64,000 bases of DNA from Rhodobacteraceae bacterium SB2 (GCA_001642945.1 LGRT01000014.1:186001-250000); one strand, 5' to 3'. Shown: positions 47,396-57,190, counted from the stretch's first letter. The notes: generated by a model from the sequence alone, not told the origin. Program-made: numbers and translations.

Positions 47396-47406
47396 AGGAG
47401 CCTCTT

Positions 47407-47832
47407 ATGGCGAATATGATGCAATTTGATCTGGTGAGCCCAGAAAAGCTATTATCTTCTCAGCAAGTGGAAGCAGTTTTGATTCCAGGCGCGGATGGGG
47501 ATTTGATGGCGATGCCGGGTCATGCGCCGGTGATCACGTCTTTACGCCCCGGTATTTTGCGGGTTCAAACCGCAGCCGGAAGCGAGGAATACGTTGTCAC
47601 GGGCGGGTTTGCTGAAATTGGCGAAAGTGTGTCGGTTCTGGCCGAAAAAGCGGTGCCAAGCGCTGAGCTGACCCAAGAGGGCTTTGAGGCGTTGGTGGAA
47701 GAGGCCAAATCTGCCTATGGGCAGGCGCAAGACGCGTTTGTAAACGAGCCTGGCCCTGTTGATGATGCCGCTAAAATGCTGTCGGATATGGTGGCTGTCG
47801 GCGACCAAATGGGATTATCCGGCACCCGCTAA
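47407..47832 (+). CDS. atpC: ATP synthase F1 subunit epsilon
   Basis: 141 residues. N-terminal beta sandwich ([32 protein letters not shown]) followed by a helical C-terminal part of about 50 residues that is more acidic than the E. coli one and may regulate ATP hydrolysis differently. Last gene of the operon: 11 bp after atpD and 23 bp before a strong terminator. Intrinsic inhibition in alphaproteobacteria often relies on a separate zeta subunit; none is encoded here. Confidence 0.96.
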   Translation: MANMMQFDLVSPEKLLSSQQVEAVLIPGADGDLMAMPGHAPVITSLRPGILRVQTAAGSEEYVVTGGFAEIGESVSVLAEKAVPSAELTQEGFEALVEEAKSAYGQAQDAFVNEPGPVDDAAKMLSDMVAVGDQMGLSGTR

Positions 47833-47855
47833 ATCTGCGCTCTAGTGGAAATTTT

Positions 47856-47888
47856 AAAGGCTCGCTTTTGGCGGGCCTTTTTATTTTT
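47856..47888 (+). terminator. Rho-independent terminator of the atp operon
   Basis: AAAGGCTCGC (47856-47865) pairs with GCGGGCCTTT (47871-47880), ten pairs with one G-U, loop ttttg, then TTATTTTT. The tail overlaps the stop codon of the convergent holA gene (47881-47883). Confidence 0.9.
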
Positions 47889-48906
47889 GGGCTGCCATGG
47901 CCAGCCTGATGAGGGCGCGCTCAACAAGCTCTAAGGCGGGCGCGTGTTGATTGGCCGAGCGCAATTGCAGGTCGAGATCGGTTAACGTTTGAAGCGCCAT
48001 TTTAGATTTAGACAGACTCCAGCGCGTCGCGCTGCGTTGAAAGCGGTCACGCCGTGGGCCGAAGACCGGTGGTCGAAGCTTTGAAATGCCCGCGCTGGCA
48101 CCCGCTGGGTCGCTGGCGATGCTGAATAGAATTTTGAAATGCCGCACCGCGCTTATGCATAAGGTTACGGGCTGCATTCCCTGCGATTTTAACCGCTGCA
48201 TTAAGGGTCCGATCGCCTCTGCACGCCCTTCGCTGACCACCCATAGAATATCATCTAGCGCAGCTTCTTGGGAATTTGGCGCACAGTTTTGGATATCTTC
48301 CAGCCCCAGAGGCGTTGCATCATGCAGTTTGTAAAGCGCTAGCTTTTCAAGCGTTTGCCGAAAATCGCCCGGCTCTAATTCGCGCGCCAAAGCGCTGAGC
48401 GCTTTCAGGCCGATATCGCCAAGGTTTTGCAACCCGGCCTTTTGCAATTCAGCGGCTATTTCAGCTTGGCTGGGAGGATCATCATAAATGGCAATCGCAT
48501 AGGTATTAGGATGCGTTTCAAAGGTTTTTCTTAAGTTTGAAGAGGCCCGCAATTGCCCTGCGGTCACGATAATTTGGGCGTCGCCTTGCTGCCAATCCTG
48601 CAACGCGGCGGCAATGGTTTTGGTCAGGCCATCGGCCGCGTCTTCCAAAAACACCACCCGTTGACCTGGAAAAAATCCCTGCGCTTTCACGGCGTCAATC
48701 AGGGCGGCCGGGTCTTTGCTCAAGTCGGCACCAGAGAGGCGTGTGAGTCGCATTTCTTCGCTGCCTTGGGGGCCCAACAGCGCTCGGATCATGCTTTGTC
48801 GGCGCATCGATACGCGCATCGCATCGGCGCCATAGATCAAAACCCCTGCCCGATTGGGGTCGGGTTTGGCGCAATATGTGGCAATATCGCGCGCGGGCAG
48901 TTTCAT
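47881..48906 (-). CDS. holA: DNA polymerase III subunit delta
   Basis: 341 residues. Clamp-loader subunit that opens the sliding clamp. The family N-terminus VLIYGADAMRVSMRR (about 22-36) and the KAQGFFPGQRVVFLEDAADG block are typical; a C-terminal collar domain follows. Start ATG at 48906 overlaps the lptE stop by 4 bp (ATGA). leuS-lptE-holA is a well-known alphaproteobacterial cluster that often sits near parAB; parAB are not within this window, the atp operon lies downstream instead. Confidence 0.93.
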   Translation of the reverse strand: MKLPARDIATYCAKPDPNRAGVLIYGADAMRVSMRRQSMIRALLGPQGSEEMRLTRLSGADLSKDPAALIDAVKAQGFFPGQRVVFLEDAADGLTKTIAAALQDWQQGDAQIIVTAGQLRASSNLRKTFETHPNTYAIAIYDDPPSQAEIAAELQKAGLQNLGDIGLKALSALARELEPGDFRQTLEKLALYKLHDATPLGLEDIQNCAPNSQEAALDDILWVVSEGRAEAIGPLMQRLKSQGMQPVTLCISAVRHFKILFSIASDPAGASAGISKLRPPVFGPRRDRFQRSATRWSLSKSKMALQTLTDLDLQLRSANQHAPALELVERALIRLAMAAQK

Positions 48907-49403
48907 GGCTTGGCCTGGGGTTGGATCAAGATCAGGGCATCCAATACTTTATCGGCCAGCTGGATCATTAGGCGGTCATAGGCATCATTGCTCGCGGCTA
49001 GAATTGCCACATTAGAGCCGCTTTGTGCGTAACCGGTAAACGCTTTTACGCTTCCCGATTGCACCTCTTTTCCATCGGCTATTTGAACAATGGTATAATC
49101 AGCAAAGCCGGTTACAATCTTGCGTTGCGCTCGGCCGTCCGCAGCGATGCCAGCTCTGGCTTCGCTTTTGCGCGGCGTAATGCTGAGCAGATATCGGGTT
49201 CCTTGCCCGCTATGTAGCCGCTCTGAAAGGCGGTTATAAAGCACATAGCTGTCGCGATCTTTGGGCACATCCAGTTCGATATTTTGCAGAAAATCTGCGG
49301 TCTCTGATCCCGATTTATAAAGTGGCTCAAGCGTACATCCGGCAAGCGCCAGCCCTATCAAAAGGCTTGCGCTGTAAAGGATATTGCGCCTAAACCACCA
49401 CAT
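48903..49403 (-). CDS. lptE: LPS assembly lipoprotein LptE
   Basis: 166 residues. Lipoprotein signal peptide with lipobox LALAGC, Cys23 being the lipidation site. The body ([25 protein letters not shown]) matches the LptE/RlpB family that plugs LptD in the outer membrane to deliver LPS. It overlaps leuS by 14 bp upstream and holA by 4 bp downstream, so expression is coupled to both. Confidence 0.9.
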   Translation of the reverse strand: MWWFRRNILYSASLLIGLALAGCTLEPLYKSGSETADFLQNIELDVPKDRDSYVLYNRLSERLHSGQGTRYLLSITPRKSEARAGIAADGRAQRKIVTGFADYTIVQIADGKEVQSGSVKAFTGYAQSGSNVAILAASNDAYDRLMIQLADKVLDALILIQPQAKP

Positions 49404-51936
49404 TCACAATGCGCCCCGGCACTACAATAATTTTCTTCGGAGCAGCGCCGTTTAAGGCGCGCTGCACCGCCTCTTCCGCCAAAGCCAGGGCTTCGATCTT
49501 GTCTTTTGCGAGATCCTTCGCAACGGTTATTTCCGCCCGCCGCTTGCCGTTTATTTGAATTGGCAGCGTGAGCGTGGTTTCAACCAGCATGGCCTCATCT
49601 GCCTGCGGCCATGCGGCGTTTATAACCAAGCCGTCGCCGCCTTGCCGGGTCCAGATATCCTCTGCCAGATGCGGGGTCATTGGCGCCATCAGTTGCGCCA
49701 ATATCCGCATCGCATCGCGTTGCACGCGCCCGCCAGCCTCTGATTTGGCCAGCGTGTTGGTAAAGCCGTATAGCTTTGCAATCGCGGCGTTAAAGCCAAA
49801 TGATTCCACGCCCAGCGTGACATCACGGATGGCTTTATGCATCTCGCGGAGCAGGGCCTCATCCCCGTTCCCGGTCTGCGCCATATCCATTTGCGCGATC
49901 TTTTCACTCAGCGACCAGACGCGGCTAAGATGGCGATGCGCGGCCTCCGCGCCGCTGGCGGTCCATTCCACATCGCGTTCTGGCGGGCTGTCAGAGAGCA
50001 CGAACCAGCGGGCGGTATCCGCGCCATAAGCTGAAATAATATGCACCGGATCCACCACGTTTTTCTTCGACTTTGACATTTTTGCCGAAGGAATAATTTC
50101 GACAGCGCTGCCATCTGCCAATTTCCCATCGCTTACATCTTCAGGAAGGTGATAGACGGGGCGTCCCTTTCCATCACGGGTCTGATAGATTTCATGCGTG
50201 ACCATGCCTTGCGTGAACAACGCTTTAAACGGCTCAACATTCGCACGGCTTGGCAAATGCCCGGTAAGCTGCATCGCCCGCGAGAAGAAACGCGAATAGA
50301 GTAAATGCAAAATCGCGTGTTCAATCCCACCGATATATTGATCCACATTCATCCAATAGGCGATATCTTCGGCCGTGGTGGGTTGCGCGGCATGCGGCGC
50401 GGTAAAGCGGGCGAAATACCAAGAGGAATCAACGAATGTGTCCATGGTGTCGGTTTCACGCAAAGCCGGTTTCCCGCAGGCGGGGCAGGCACAATTGCGC
50501 CATGTCGGGTGGCGATCCAGCGGATTTCCAGGTTTGTCAAAACTGACATCATCGGGCAGGATCACGGGCAGGTTTTCTTTTTTCTCGGGCACCACGCCGC
50601 AGGCATCGCAATGTACAACGGGGATCGGGCAGCCCCAATAGCGCTGGCGCGACAAGCCCCAATCGCGCAACCGGTAATTGGTAACGCCCTTGCCCCAGCC
50701 TTGTGCTTCGGCGAAGGCAATCGTGGCATCCACTGCCTCTTGCCCGGTGGCCATGTCGAGCCCGGCGAAGTGGTTGGCCCATTTCACTTTTTCAGATTTA
50801 GGGGGCACAAACGCCAGATCCGCAACCGGTGTGTCATTATCGAGCGCAAAAAATGTATCAATCACGGGCAGGTCATATTTGCGAGCGAAATCCAAATCGC
50901 GTTGATCATGCGCGGGGCAGGCGAAAATTGCTCCGGTGCCGTAATCCATCAAAATAAAATTCGCGATCCAAACGGGCAAAGTCCAGTCAGGGTTTAGCGG
51001 ATGGCGCACGCGCAACCCCGTATCAAGGCCGTTTTTATCGGCTTTTTCCATATCGGCTTCCGAGGTGCTCATCTGCCGGCATTCTTTGTTAAAGGCTGAA
51101 ATCTCGGGATTTGAGGCCTCGAGCTGCCGGGCCAGCGGATGATCGGCCGAAATACCAATAAAAGATGCGCCAAGCAATGTATCCGGGCGCGTGGTGTAAA
51201 CAGCAATTTGTGAATGATCGGTCGACCCATCGATCACATCAAAGGCAAATTCCAACCCCCGCGATTGCCCGATCCAATTAGATTGCATCAGTTTGACCTT
51301 GGCAGGCCAATCATCTAGCCCGTCGATCGCCTGCAAAAGATCTTCGGCATGGTCGGATATTTTGAAGAACCACTGCGTAAGCTCGCGCCGCTCGACCAAC
51401 GCGCCCGAGCGCCACCCGCGGCCGTTTTCCACCTGTTCATTGGCCAAAACGGTCATATCCACAGGATCCCAATTGACCACAGCGTTTTTGCGATAGACCA
51501 GATCTTCCTTTAAGAAATCCAAAAACAGCGCTTGTTGTTGCCCATAATATTCCGGATCGCAGGTGGCAAATTCGCGCGACCAGTCGATCGACAGGCCAAG
51601 CGGCTTCATTTGCGCGCGCATATCGGCGATATTGCTATAGGTCCAATCTTTGGGGTGGCCGCCTATTGCCATCGCGGCGTTTTCAGCCGGCATTCCAAAC
51701 GCATCCCAGCCCATCGGGTGCAACACATTATGTCCGGTGCTGATTTTATGGCGGGCAATCACATCGCCCATTGTGTAATTGCGCACATGGCCCATATGGA
51801 TCCGCCCCGAAGGATAGGGAAACATCTCAAGCACGTAATATTTTGGTTTGCTTTGATCGCGTGTGGCCGTGAAGACGCCAGCGTCTTCCCAGCTTTGTTG
51901 CCATTTCGCTTCTATTTCACCCGCCTCATAGCGCAT
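49390..51936 (-). CDS. leuS: Leucyl-tRNA synthetase
   Basis: 848 residues, class I synthetase of normal length. Catalytic motifs are HMGH (47-50, in [16 protein letters not shown]) and KMSKSKKN near residue 610. The editing domain (about 225-415) includes [12 protein letters not shown] with the key Thr-rich region. ATG 51936 gives the family start [12 protein letters not shown]; in-frame starts further upstream (51960, 52059) add unconserved residues. AAGGAA lies 10-11 nt upstream. First gene of leuS-lptE-holA and divergent from the porin gene. Confidence 0.97.
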   Translation of the reverse strand: MRYEAGEIEAKWQQSWEDAGVFTATRDQSKPKYYVLEMFPYPSGRIHMGHVRNYTMGDVIARHKISTGHNVLHPMGWDAFGMPAENAAMAIGGHPKDWTYSNIADMRAQMKPLGLSIDWSREFATCDPEYYGQQQALFLDFLKEDLVYRKNAVVNWDPVDMTVLANEQVENGRGWRSGALVERRELTQWFFKISDHAEDLLQAIDGLDDWPAKVKLMQSNWIGQSRGLEFAFDVIDGSTDHSQIAVYTTRPDTLLGASFIGISADHPLARQLEASNPEISAFNKECRQMSTSEADMEKADKNGLDTGLRVRHPLNPDWTLPVWIANFILMDYGTGAIFACPAHDQRDLDFARKYDLPVIDTFFALDNDTPVADLAFVPPKSEKVKWANHFAGLDMATGQEAVDATIAFAEAQGWGKGVTNYRLRDWGLSRQRYWGCPIPVVHCDACGVVPEKKENLPVILPDDVSFDKPGNPLDRHPTWRNCACPACGKPALRETDTMDTFVDSSWYFARFTAPHAAQPTTAEDIAYWMNVDQYIGGIEHAILHLLYSRFFSRAMQLTGHLPSRANVEPFKALFTQGMVTHEIYQTRDGKGRPVYHLPEDVSDGKLADGSAVEIIPSAKMSKSKKNVVDPVHIISAYGADTARWFVLSDSPPERDVEWTASGAEAAHRHLSRVWSLSEKIAQMDMAQTGNGDEALLREMHKAIRDVTLGVESFGFNAAIAKLYGFTNTLAKSEAGGRVQRDAMRILAQLMAPMTPHLAEDIWTRQGGDGLVINAAWPQADEAMLVETTLTLPIQINGKRRAEITVAKDLAKDKIEALALAEEAVQRALNGAAPKKIIVVPGRIVNVVV

Positions 51937-52273
51937 CTTTTTGGAATTCCTTGCAAGCATTTCTGTTGGTATGGTGATAGTGGTTTCGGCGCGCAGCGTC
52001 CAGAGCTGTGCTGGGCTTTCTCGCAATGGCTGGTTCGGGTATCTGCTGGCTTTGCGCATCGGGCAGTGGCCGCCCGAAAGGGCACGCAGGATGGCGACAT
52101 GCAGTGCCGAACTGGTTTGGCAAACTGTGGCATTCCTGCATCAGATTGAAGCCGCTCTTGTCGGCCGCGCATGGCAAAGCTTGCAAAACACCCCCGAAAC
52201 ACGACAAGAGGGTGTCATACGCCGCGCTGACTATCGGTGCGGCTATCTAAGTTTTAACTTCGAGGAAAAAAAG
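51937..52273. other. Divergent spacer between leuS and the porin gene
   Basis: 337 bp. It must contain the leuS promoter (leftward) and the strong porin promoter (rightward). Overlapping open frames exist on both strands, two of about 95 codons on the minus strand, but none has a good ribosome site or recognisable family. The 60 bases before the porin are A/T-rich with GAGGA (52262-52266) as the ribosome site. I cannot pick out a convincing -35/-10 pair. Confidence 0.5.
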
Positions 52274-53251
52274 ATGAAAAATGTTCTTCTCGCGACTACA
52301 GCGATTGCGTTGACTGCAGGTTATGCAGCAGCGGACGTATCATACGGCGCTTCAGCTAAATTGGTATACGGCAACTTCACCACGGGTACTGTTGCTCCCA
52401 CCGGGTATGCTTACGGTAGCGAATTTGATTTCACTATCACAGGCTCAGGCGAAGCGGGCGGTGTTGCCTACTCAGCCGGTATGACCATTCATGAAGGCGG
52501 TATTGACGATACAGCCGCGATCTCAATGAGCACCAACGGTTTTACAGTTGCTTATGACAGAAACGATTTTGGCGGCTTGGTTGATACTGGTAATGACGGC
52601 GAAGACGACAATGCGGGCGACTTGAAGTTCTCTTATGCTGGAAACGGTTTCTCTATCTCACACGAGATGGATACTGATACAGCCTTAGCGGTAGATCATG
52701 CTGGCGCTGCAGACATCAATGCTGGTCGTTATGACACAATCATGTCATACTCAGCAAACGGTTTAACTGTTGGTCTACACATCTCAGACGATGATGGCGA
52801 AGGCGCGGGCGGTGCAGTAAACACTGTTTCTGTCGGCTACACCATGGGTAACTTAGGTATCACATATAAAGCAGACGATCAGGCTCAGCAAGATTATGAT
52901 GTTGGAGCAACATACACAATGGGCGACACAGTATTGTCTGCTGGTAGTGATGAAATCGAGAGCCATTATGTAGGTATCACTACTTCTTTTGGCGGCTTAG
53001 CTTTGACAGCGCGCTCAGAAGCAGAAGGCAATACAGCAGATGATACAGCTGAAAGTGAATTGTCAATTTCATACACTATGGGTGCTTTGACAGTTGGATA
53101 TGCGACAGACACTGGCAACAGCGAGACAACTGCATTTGGTGACGAAGCCCGCACTGTCACTACTGTTACTTATGATCTTGGCGGTATTACACTTCTTGCC
53201 AAAGGCAACAACCAAGACCAAACAGAAGTTTCAGCAGCATTCTCATTCTAA
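52274..53251 (+). CDS. Outer-membrane porin (Rhodobacter type)
   Basis: 325 residues. Signal peptide of about 20 residues (LLATTAIALTAGYAAA-DVSYG). The mature protein is a chain of alternating strands rich in Gly, Asp, Thr and Tyr, with repeated SYTMG-like strand ends, and closes with a phenylalanine (SAAFSF), the outer-membrane insertion signal. This is the trimeric 16-strand general porin family. Acidic loops (for example DTGNDGEDDNAGD) suit cation selectivity in sea water. Codon use is more A/T-rich and uniform than that of neighbours, as expected for a very highly expressed gene. A strong terminator follows. Confidence 0.92.
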   Translation: MKNVLLATTAIALTAGYAAADVSYGASAKLVYGNFTTGTVAPTGYAYGSEFDFTITGSGEAGGVAYSAGMTIHEGGIDDTAAISMSTNGFTVAYDRNDFGGLVDTGNDGEDDNAGDLKFSYAGNGFSISHEMDTDTALAVDHAGAADINAGRYDTIMSYSANGLTVGLHISDDDGEGAGGAVNTVSVGYTMGNLGITYKADDQAQQDYDVGATYTMGDTVLSAGSDEIESHYVGITTSFGGLALTARSEAEGNTADDTAESELSISYTMGALTVGYATDTGNSETTAFGDEARTVTTVTYDLGGITLLAKGNNQDQTEVSAAFSF

Positions 53252-53274
53252 GTTAAACAAGTTAGTTTGGATGG

Positions 53275-53305
53275 AAAGAGCAGCCTTTGGGCTGCTCTTT
53301 TTTTT
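53275..53305 (+). terminator. Strong Rho-independent terminator of the porin gene
   Basis: AAAGAGCAGCC (53275-53285) and GGCTGCTCTTT (53290-53300), perfect 11-bp stem with a 4-base loop, followed directly by more T (eight in all). It starts 24 bp after the stop codon. Confidence 0.95.
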
Positions 53306-53547
53306 ATGGACGTCCTGTTTTTGCAGCTTTTGGCGCCTGTGAATGCGGGGGCCGGTTCTATCCGGGGTGATGCGCGGCAGCGCGGCTTTAAAACGCCGCG
53401 TCATTGCATATGGCTCTCGAATTTCGATCGGCATGTTGTTTGGGTTCTGTTGCGCGCTCCTTCAAGGTTTAAAACAGCGTCGAAGGTTGAAATCACCCGT
53501 AAAACCCTATCCTATTGAGGATAAACTACGAGCGAAGAGAAAAGCGC
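53306..53547. other. Spacer between porin terminator and yggS
   Basis: Holds the yggS promoter. A 74-codon frame on the plus strand (53343-53567) has a hydrophobic centre (ISIGMLFGFCCALLQGL) but no clear ribosome site, overlaps the yggS start and is not called as a gene. Nothing else recognisable. Confidence 0.4.
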
Positions 53548-54231
53548 ATGAGCCTGGATCAAATTAAACAGCGGATCATACGCGCGGTTGAGGCGGTTGC
53601 GCCGCCCGCGGCGGGCATTAAAACCCCTCCTGAATTGATCGCCGTGTCAAAAGTGCAACCCGATGAACGCGTGCGCGCGGTGCTGGCGCAAGGGCATCGG
53701 TGTTTTGGTGAGAATAGAGTGCAAGAGGCGGCGCAAAAATGGCCGCATTTCCGTGCTGAGTTTTCCGGCATAGATCTGCACCTCTTGGGGCCGTTGCAAA
53801 GCAATAAAGCCCGCCAAGCGATGCAGCTATTTGACGTGATACATTCGCTTGATCGGCCAAAACTGGCAGCCGCCTTGGCCCGATTGGCGCAGGAACTGGG
53901 ACAATGTCCAAAACTGTTTATTCAGGTTAACACGGGGTCCGAGCCACAAAAAGCCGGGATTTTAAACGCCGATTGCGATGCGTTTATCGCCGATTGTCGC
54001 GCGCTTGATTTGCCGATTATCGGGCTGATGTGTATTCCGCCGGCTGAAGAAGAGGCCGGCGCCCATTTTCAGCTTTTGGCCGATATGGCGGCGCGCAACG
54101 GCTTGTTAGGGTTATCGATGGGCATGTCGGCAGATTTTGAATTGGCTATCGCCCACGGCGCCACGCATATCCGCGTTGGATCGGCTATTTTTGGCAATCG
54201 GGTGCCAGCGGCTAAGCAATTACCAGCTTAG
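53548..54231 (+). CDS. yggS: PLP-binding homeostasis protein, YggS/PROSC family
   Basis: 227 residues. Single-domain alanine-racemase-like barrel that binds pyridoxal phosphate on Lys35 (LIAVSKVQP) and keeps vitamin B6 levels balanced rather than catalysing a main reaction. GENRVQE, IDLHLLGPLQSNKA and GLSMGMSADFELAI are the family signatures; the phosphate-binding end ATHIRVGSAIFG is intact. ATG 53548 is chosen from homologue length. Its last 20 bp overlap the 3' end of the convergent L,D-transpeptidase gene. Confidence 0.93.
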   Translation: MSLDQIKQRIIRAVEAVAPPAAGIKTPPELIAVSKVQPDERVRAVLAQGHRCFGENRVQEAAQKWPHFRAEFSGIDLHLLGPLQSNKARQAMQLFDVIHSLDRPKLAAALARLAQELGQCPKLFIQVNTGSEPQKAGILNADCDAFIADCRALDLPIIGLMCIPPAEEEAGAHFQLLADMAARNGLLGLSMGMSADFELAIAHGATHIRVGSAIFGNRVPAAKQLPA

Positions 54232-54712
54232 TGCCAAATCTAAGGCCTTTGGCGATGCGGCGCAGATCCGTGCGCGACACGCCGATACAGCCTTCGGTCG
54301 GATAATGCGGCCGCCGCCATTGGTGCAAAAAGATCGCCGAACCGCGGCCTTTCACAGCATAGGGCCAGTTCCAATTGGTGAGGATTATCAGATCATAAAG
54401 CGGATCCGCCCGCATTAACCTTTCATGGCGGCCTGAATAGGGCGTCCGCACCATCATATTATAGTCTTGATCGGTTGGATCATCCGACCAAAGATCGCTT
54501 GGGCCAATCGGGCGCGCCCAGTCGGTTGGTGCTGCTAACCTATCGGGGCGATAGAGCAGGCCAACGATTTCATGGCTGCCGGACGGGGTTGCCCCATCGC
54601 CTTCGCGCTTACGATCGCTGATGCCGCCGCGCCCAATGCTGCAAGGATAGTAGCGGCCCTGAAACCGCAGGCCGCGTTTGGTAAGCACGATATCCTTTGG
54701 CCTCACCCTCAC
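54212..54712 (-). CDS. L,D-transpeptidase (YkuD) family protein
   Basis: 166 residues. Core YkuD-type catalytic domain: His130 (IFLHQW) and Cys142 in PTEGCIGVSRTDL, the nucleophile that forms acyl-enzyme with peptidoglycan stem peptides. It lacks a visible signal peptide or membrane anchor, odd for an enzyme of the periplasm; related short proteins share this, so either export is atypical or it acts on a cytoplasmic substrate. It is translationally coupled to ribA by a 4-bp overlap, an arrangement without an obvious metabolic reason. The family is clear, the role less so. Confidence 0.85.
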   Translation of the reverse strand: MRVRPKDIVLTKRGLRFQGRYYPCSIGRGGISDRKREGDGATPSGSHEIVGLLYRPDRLAAPTDWARPIGPSDLWSDDPTDQDYNMMVRTPYSGRHERLMRADPLYDLIILTNWNWPYAVKGRGSAIFLHQWRRPHYPTEGCIGVSRTDLRRIAKGLRFGTKLVIA

Positions 54713-55800
54713 AAAAGATGCCCGGATTTTTGCGCCTTTGTCGACAAATAGCTTGCGTTGAGCGGGTTTTCCCCCCGCTTTAAGGGCACGCGCTCTGCGA
54801 CGGTGATGCCTTGTTGCTCCATCATCGCCACTTTTGCCGGATTATTGGTAAGCAAGCGGATTTGCGAAATGCCCAATTTGCGCAGGATTGAAGCGCCGAG
54901 GCGAAAATCGCGCTCATCATCTTCAAACCCCAAGCGGTGATTGGCTTCTACCGTATCAAAGCCCTGATCTTGCAACGCATAGGCGCGCAATTTATTTGTC
55001 AGGCCGATCCCGCGCCCCTCTTGGTTGAGATAGAGCAAAGTGCCCGCGCCCTCTTGCCCCATCTGCTGCAGCGCCCCTTGCAATTGGGGGCCGCAATCAC
55101 ATTTTAAACTGCCCAGAACATCGCCGGTAAAACAAGCCGAATGCAAACGCACCAAGACGGGTTGCGCACGGTCAAGAAGACCGATTTCCAGCCCGTAATG
55201 TTCTTCACCCCCATCATCAGGTCGAAACACATGTAAGCGGGTGTTTGCTGCAGGCGCGGTTGGGATTTGCGCTGCTGCAACCGAAGATAACACGCTTTGC
55301 GCCTTTAAAAACGGTTTGGTTTGCTCGGCGTTCAGGCGCGTCAGCATTGCAAGATCTGGCCCGCTTATTGATCCGGGAAGGCTGGCCATCAGCGCAGCCG
55401 GCAAAAGATGCGCCGATTTCACCAAGGCCAGCGCAATCCGATCCAGGTGAACCTCTCCCCCGCGCAGGGTTTGAAACGGACCTTTCAACGGAACACTGAG
55501 GTCATCGACCGGGTTTGCAAGGCTTCGAAGCCAGGCCAAATTGCGATCTGCAGGCAGCGCAAGCCGCGCCAGATCGCCGTCATAGGCAGCAATTTTCAGC
55601 GTTTCTGCGCGCTGTTTGGTCAGCACCATATGCAGGTGATGCTTGGACGCGATCATCTGATCTAGCCGCGCCTGGCTCAGCGTTTCGATGGGCACCACCA
55701 AAGTTTGCGCTGGCCCGGCGCTTAAGATCACGGGCACGCCCATGCGCAAATCAGTACGCGCGCGCGCGATTTGTTCAATGATTGTTAACGCGACCCTCAT
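54709..55800 (-). CDS. ribA: GTP cyclohydrolase II with N-terminal extension
   Basis: 363 residues. The C-terminal half (about 185-363) is GTP cyclohydrolase II, first step of riboflavin synthesis: zinc ligands Cys223, Cys234 and Cys236 in SACFTGDVLGSLKCDCG, then the GTP-contacting NQEGRGIGL. The N-terminal 180 residues lie where a fused RibB (DHBP synthase) domain sits in RibBA, but the RibB acidic active-site motifs are not visible; it looks like a degenerate or replaced domain, so RibB activity should come from another gene. Overlaps the L,D-transpeptidase gene by 4 bp. No FMN riboswitch is apparent upstream. Confidence 0.9.
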   Translation of the reverse strand: MRVALTIIEQIARARTDLRMGVPVILSAGPAQTLVVPIETLSQARLDQMIASKHHLHMVLTKQRAETLKIAAYDGDLARLALPADRNLAWLRSLANPVDDLSVPLKGPFQTLRGGEVHLDRIALALVKSAHLLPAALMASLPGSISGPDLAMLTRLNAEQTKPFLKAQSVLSSVAAAQIPTAPAANTRLHVFRPDDGGEEHYGLEIGLLDRAQPVLVRLHSACFTGDVLGSLKCDCGPQLQGALQQMGQEGAGTLLYLNQEGRGIGLTNKLRAYALQDQGFDTVEANHRLGFEDDERDFRLGASILRKLGISQIRLLTNNPAKVAMMEQQGITVAERVPLKRGENPLNASYLSTKAQKSGHLL

Positions 55801-55996
55801 TTTGCGCCTGCAAACCCTTCACATTGCTTCGTTTGGGTTGTGCTGGAAACGCAGAAGCGGGTCAATGTTTCATTTTTGGGTGATTTGGCTGCAAAACCCT
55901 CACAATCCCACACGTCCGCGTGAACAACCGGAGAGAAGTCTTGCATAAAGATTTAAAGTTTCCCATGTCTAAAGGCACAGAAGAGGGATGGGTTAA

Positions 55997-56683
55997 ATGA
56001 CGCAGGTAAGTTCGGTTTTATTGGTTGAGGATCAGGATGATCTACGAGACGCCCTTTCAGATCAACTGCTCGTCACGCAGGAATTCATGGTGGAGCAAGC
56101 TGCAAACGGGCAAGAGGCGTTGCACCATATTGCGCAAAAAAGCTTTGATCTGATTATCTTGGATGTTGGGTTGCCAGATACGGATGGTCGCGAGCTGTGC
56201 AAGGTGATGCGAAAGCAGAATGTGAAATGCCCGATCGTGATGTTGACCGGCCATGATGGTGATGCGGATACGATCCTTGGTTTGGATTCAGGGGCCAATG
56301 ATTACATTACAAAGCCTTTCAAAATGGCTGTGCTTTTGGCCCGTTTACGCGCCCAATTGCGCCAACATGCGTTGTCAGAGGATGCAAGTTTTACGCTGGG
56401 GCCCTACACGTTCCAACCCTCCCATAAGATCTTGACGGGTGCGGATGGCCAAAAAGTCAGACTGACTGAAAAGGAAACCAATATATTAAAATTTCTGCTG
56501 CGCGCCGGCGCTGTGATCGTACCACGGGAAAAATTATTGCATGAGGTGTGGGGGTATAATGCGGCCGTCACAACCCATACGCTGGAAACGCATATTTACC
56601 GCCTGCGGCAAAAGATTGAAGTGGATCCATCGCAGGCCAGTCTTTTGGTGACAGCGGCGGGCGGATATAAATTGGTGGCCTAG
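55997..56683 (+). CDS. OmpR-family response regulator, CenR-like orphan
   Basis: 228 residues. Receiver domain with acidic pocket Glu11/Asp12, phospho-acceptor Asp56 (LIILDVGLPD) and switch Lys in DYITKPF; winged-helix DNA-binding domain from about 130 (LTEKETNILKFLLRAG, then THTLETHIYRLRQKI). The N-terminal half (LRDALSDQLLVTQEF) resembles CenR, an essential cell-envelope regulator of alphaproteobacteria; this is a resemblance, not proof. No sensor kinase is encoded next to it. Divergent from ribA with a 196-bp spacer. Confidence 0.85.
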   Translation: MTQVSSVLLVEDQDDLRDALSDQLLVTQEFMVEQAANGQEALHHIAQKSFDLIILDVGLPDTDGRELCKVMRKQNVKCPIVMLTGHDGDADTILGLDSGANDYITKPFKMAVLLARLRAQLRQHALSEDASFTLGPYTFQPSHKILTGADGQKVRLTEKETNILKFLLRAGAVIVPREKLLHEVWGYNAAVTTHTLETHIYRLRQKIEVDPSQASLLVTAAGGYKLVA

Positions 56684-56711
56684 TCTACTTGGCCGAGCGG
56701 TTTGGTGGGAT

Positions 56712-57176
56712 TTAATCCGAATCGGATGCCGGAAAAGGCGCCGCCTGCAGTGCAAACCGCATTGGACCGGCCCCTTGTTTGGCCAGGTAATCCTGCGCAT
56801 TGAACAAATGGCAGGCTTTCATCGAAAGGCAACCGCAGCCAATGCAGCTTTCCAATTGATCCCCTAAGTTGGTTGTTTGCTGGATTTTTCTATTCAATTC
56901 AGCCCGCATGGCCTGCGAGACCAAGGCCCATTCAGCGGCGGTTGGCGATCGGTTCTGCGATAAAGGTGCAAGCAATTTTTTGATGTCGCGCAGGCGGAAA
57001 CTACATTTTTTGGCTATGATTACAATTGAAACGCGGCGGATATCCGAACGGGGATAGCGCCGTTGACCGGCACGGTTGCGCTGTGGTTTTAAAAAACCTC
57101 GCGTTTCATAATAGCGCAATGCCGAGGCAGCAATACCCCTGCGCCTTGCCAGAAAGCGGATAGAAATTTCCTGCAT
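56712..57176 (-). CDS. soxR: Redox-sensitive transcriptional activator SoxR
   Basis: 154 residues, MerR family. N-terminal winged helix (FLARRRGIAASALRYYETRG), long dimerisation helix, and the [2Fe-2S] cluster motif Cys111-x2-Cys114-x-Cys116-x5-Cys122 (CIGCGCLSMKAC), which senses superoxide or redox-cycling compounds. SoxR proteins usually activate a divergent or nearby gene; here a spacer of 79 bp separates it from a VOC-family gene and contains a promoter with the 19-bp spacing SoxR requires. No soxS is seen, as in most bacteria outside the enterics. Confidence 0.95.
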   Translation of the reverse strand: MQEISIRFLARRRGIAASALRYYETRGFLKPQRNRAGQRRYPRSDIRRVSIVIIAKKCSFRLRDIKKLLAPLSQNRSPTAAEWALVSQAMRAELNRKIQQTTNLGDQLESCIGCGCLSMKACHLFNAQDYLAKQGAGPMRFALQAAPFPASDSD

Positions 57177-57190
57177 CTTTCAAAAACCAT

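Noticed and set aside
51912-52207. Two overlapping open frames of about 95 codons on the minus strand before leuS
   Set aside because: Overlap the leuS 5' end, many Arg/Cys/Ser residues typical of antisense frames, no ribosome site.
53343-53567. 74-codon frame with hydrophobic centre before yggS
   Set aside because: No clear ribosome site and overlaps the yggS start; kept only as a remark in the spacer entry.
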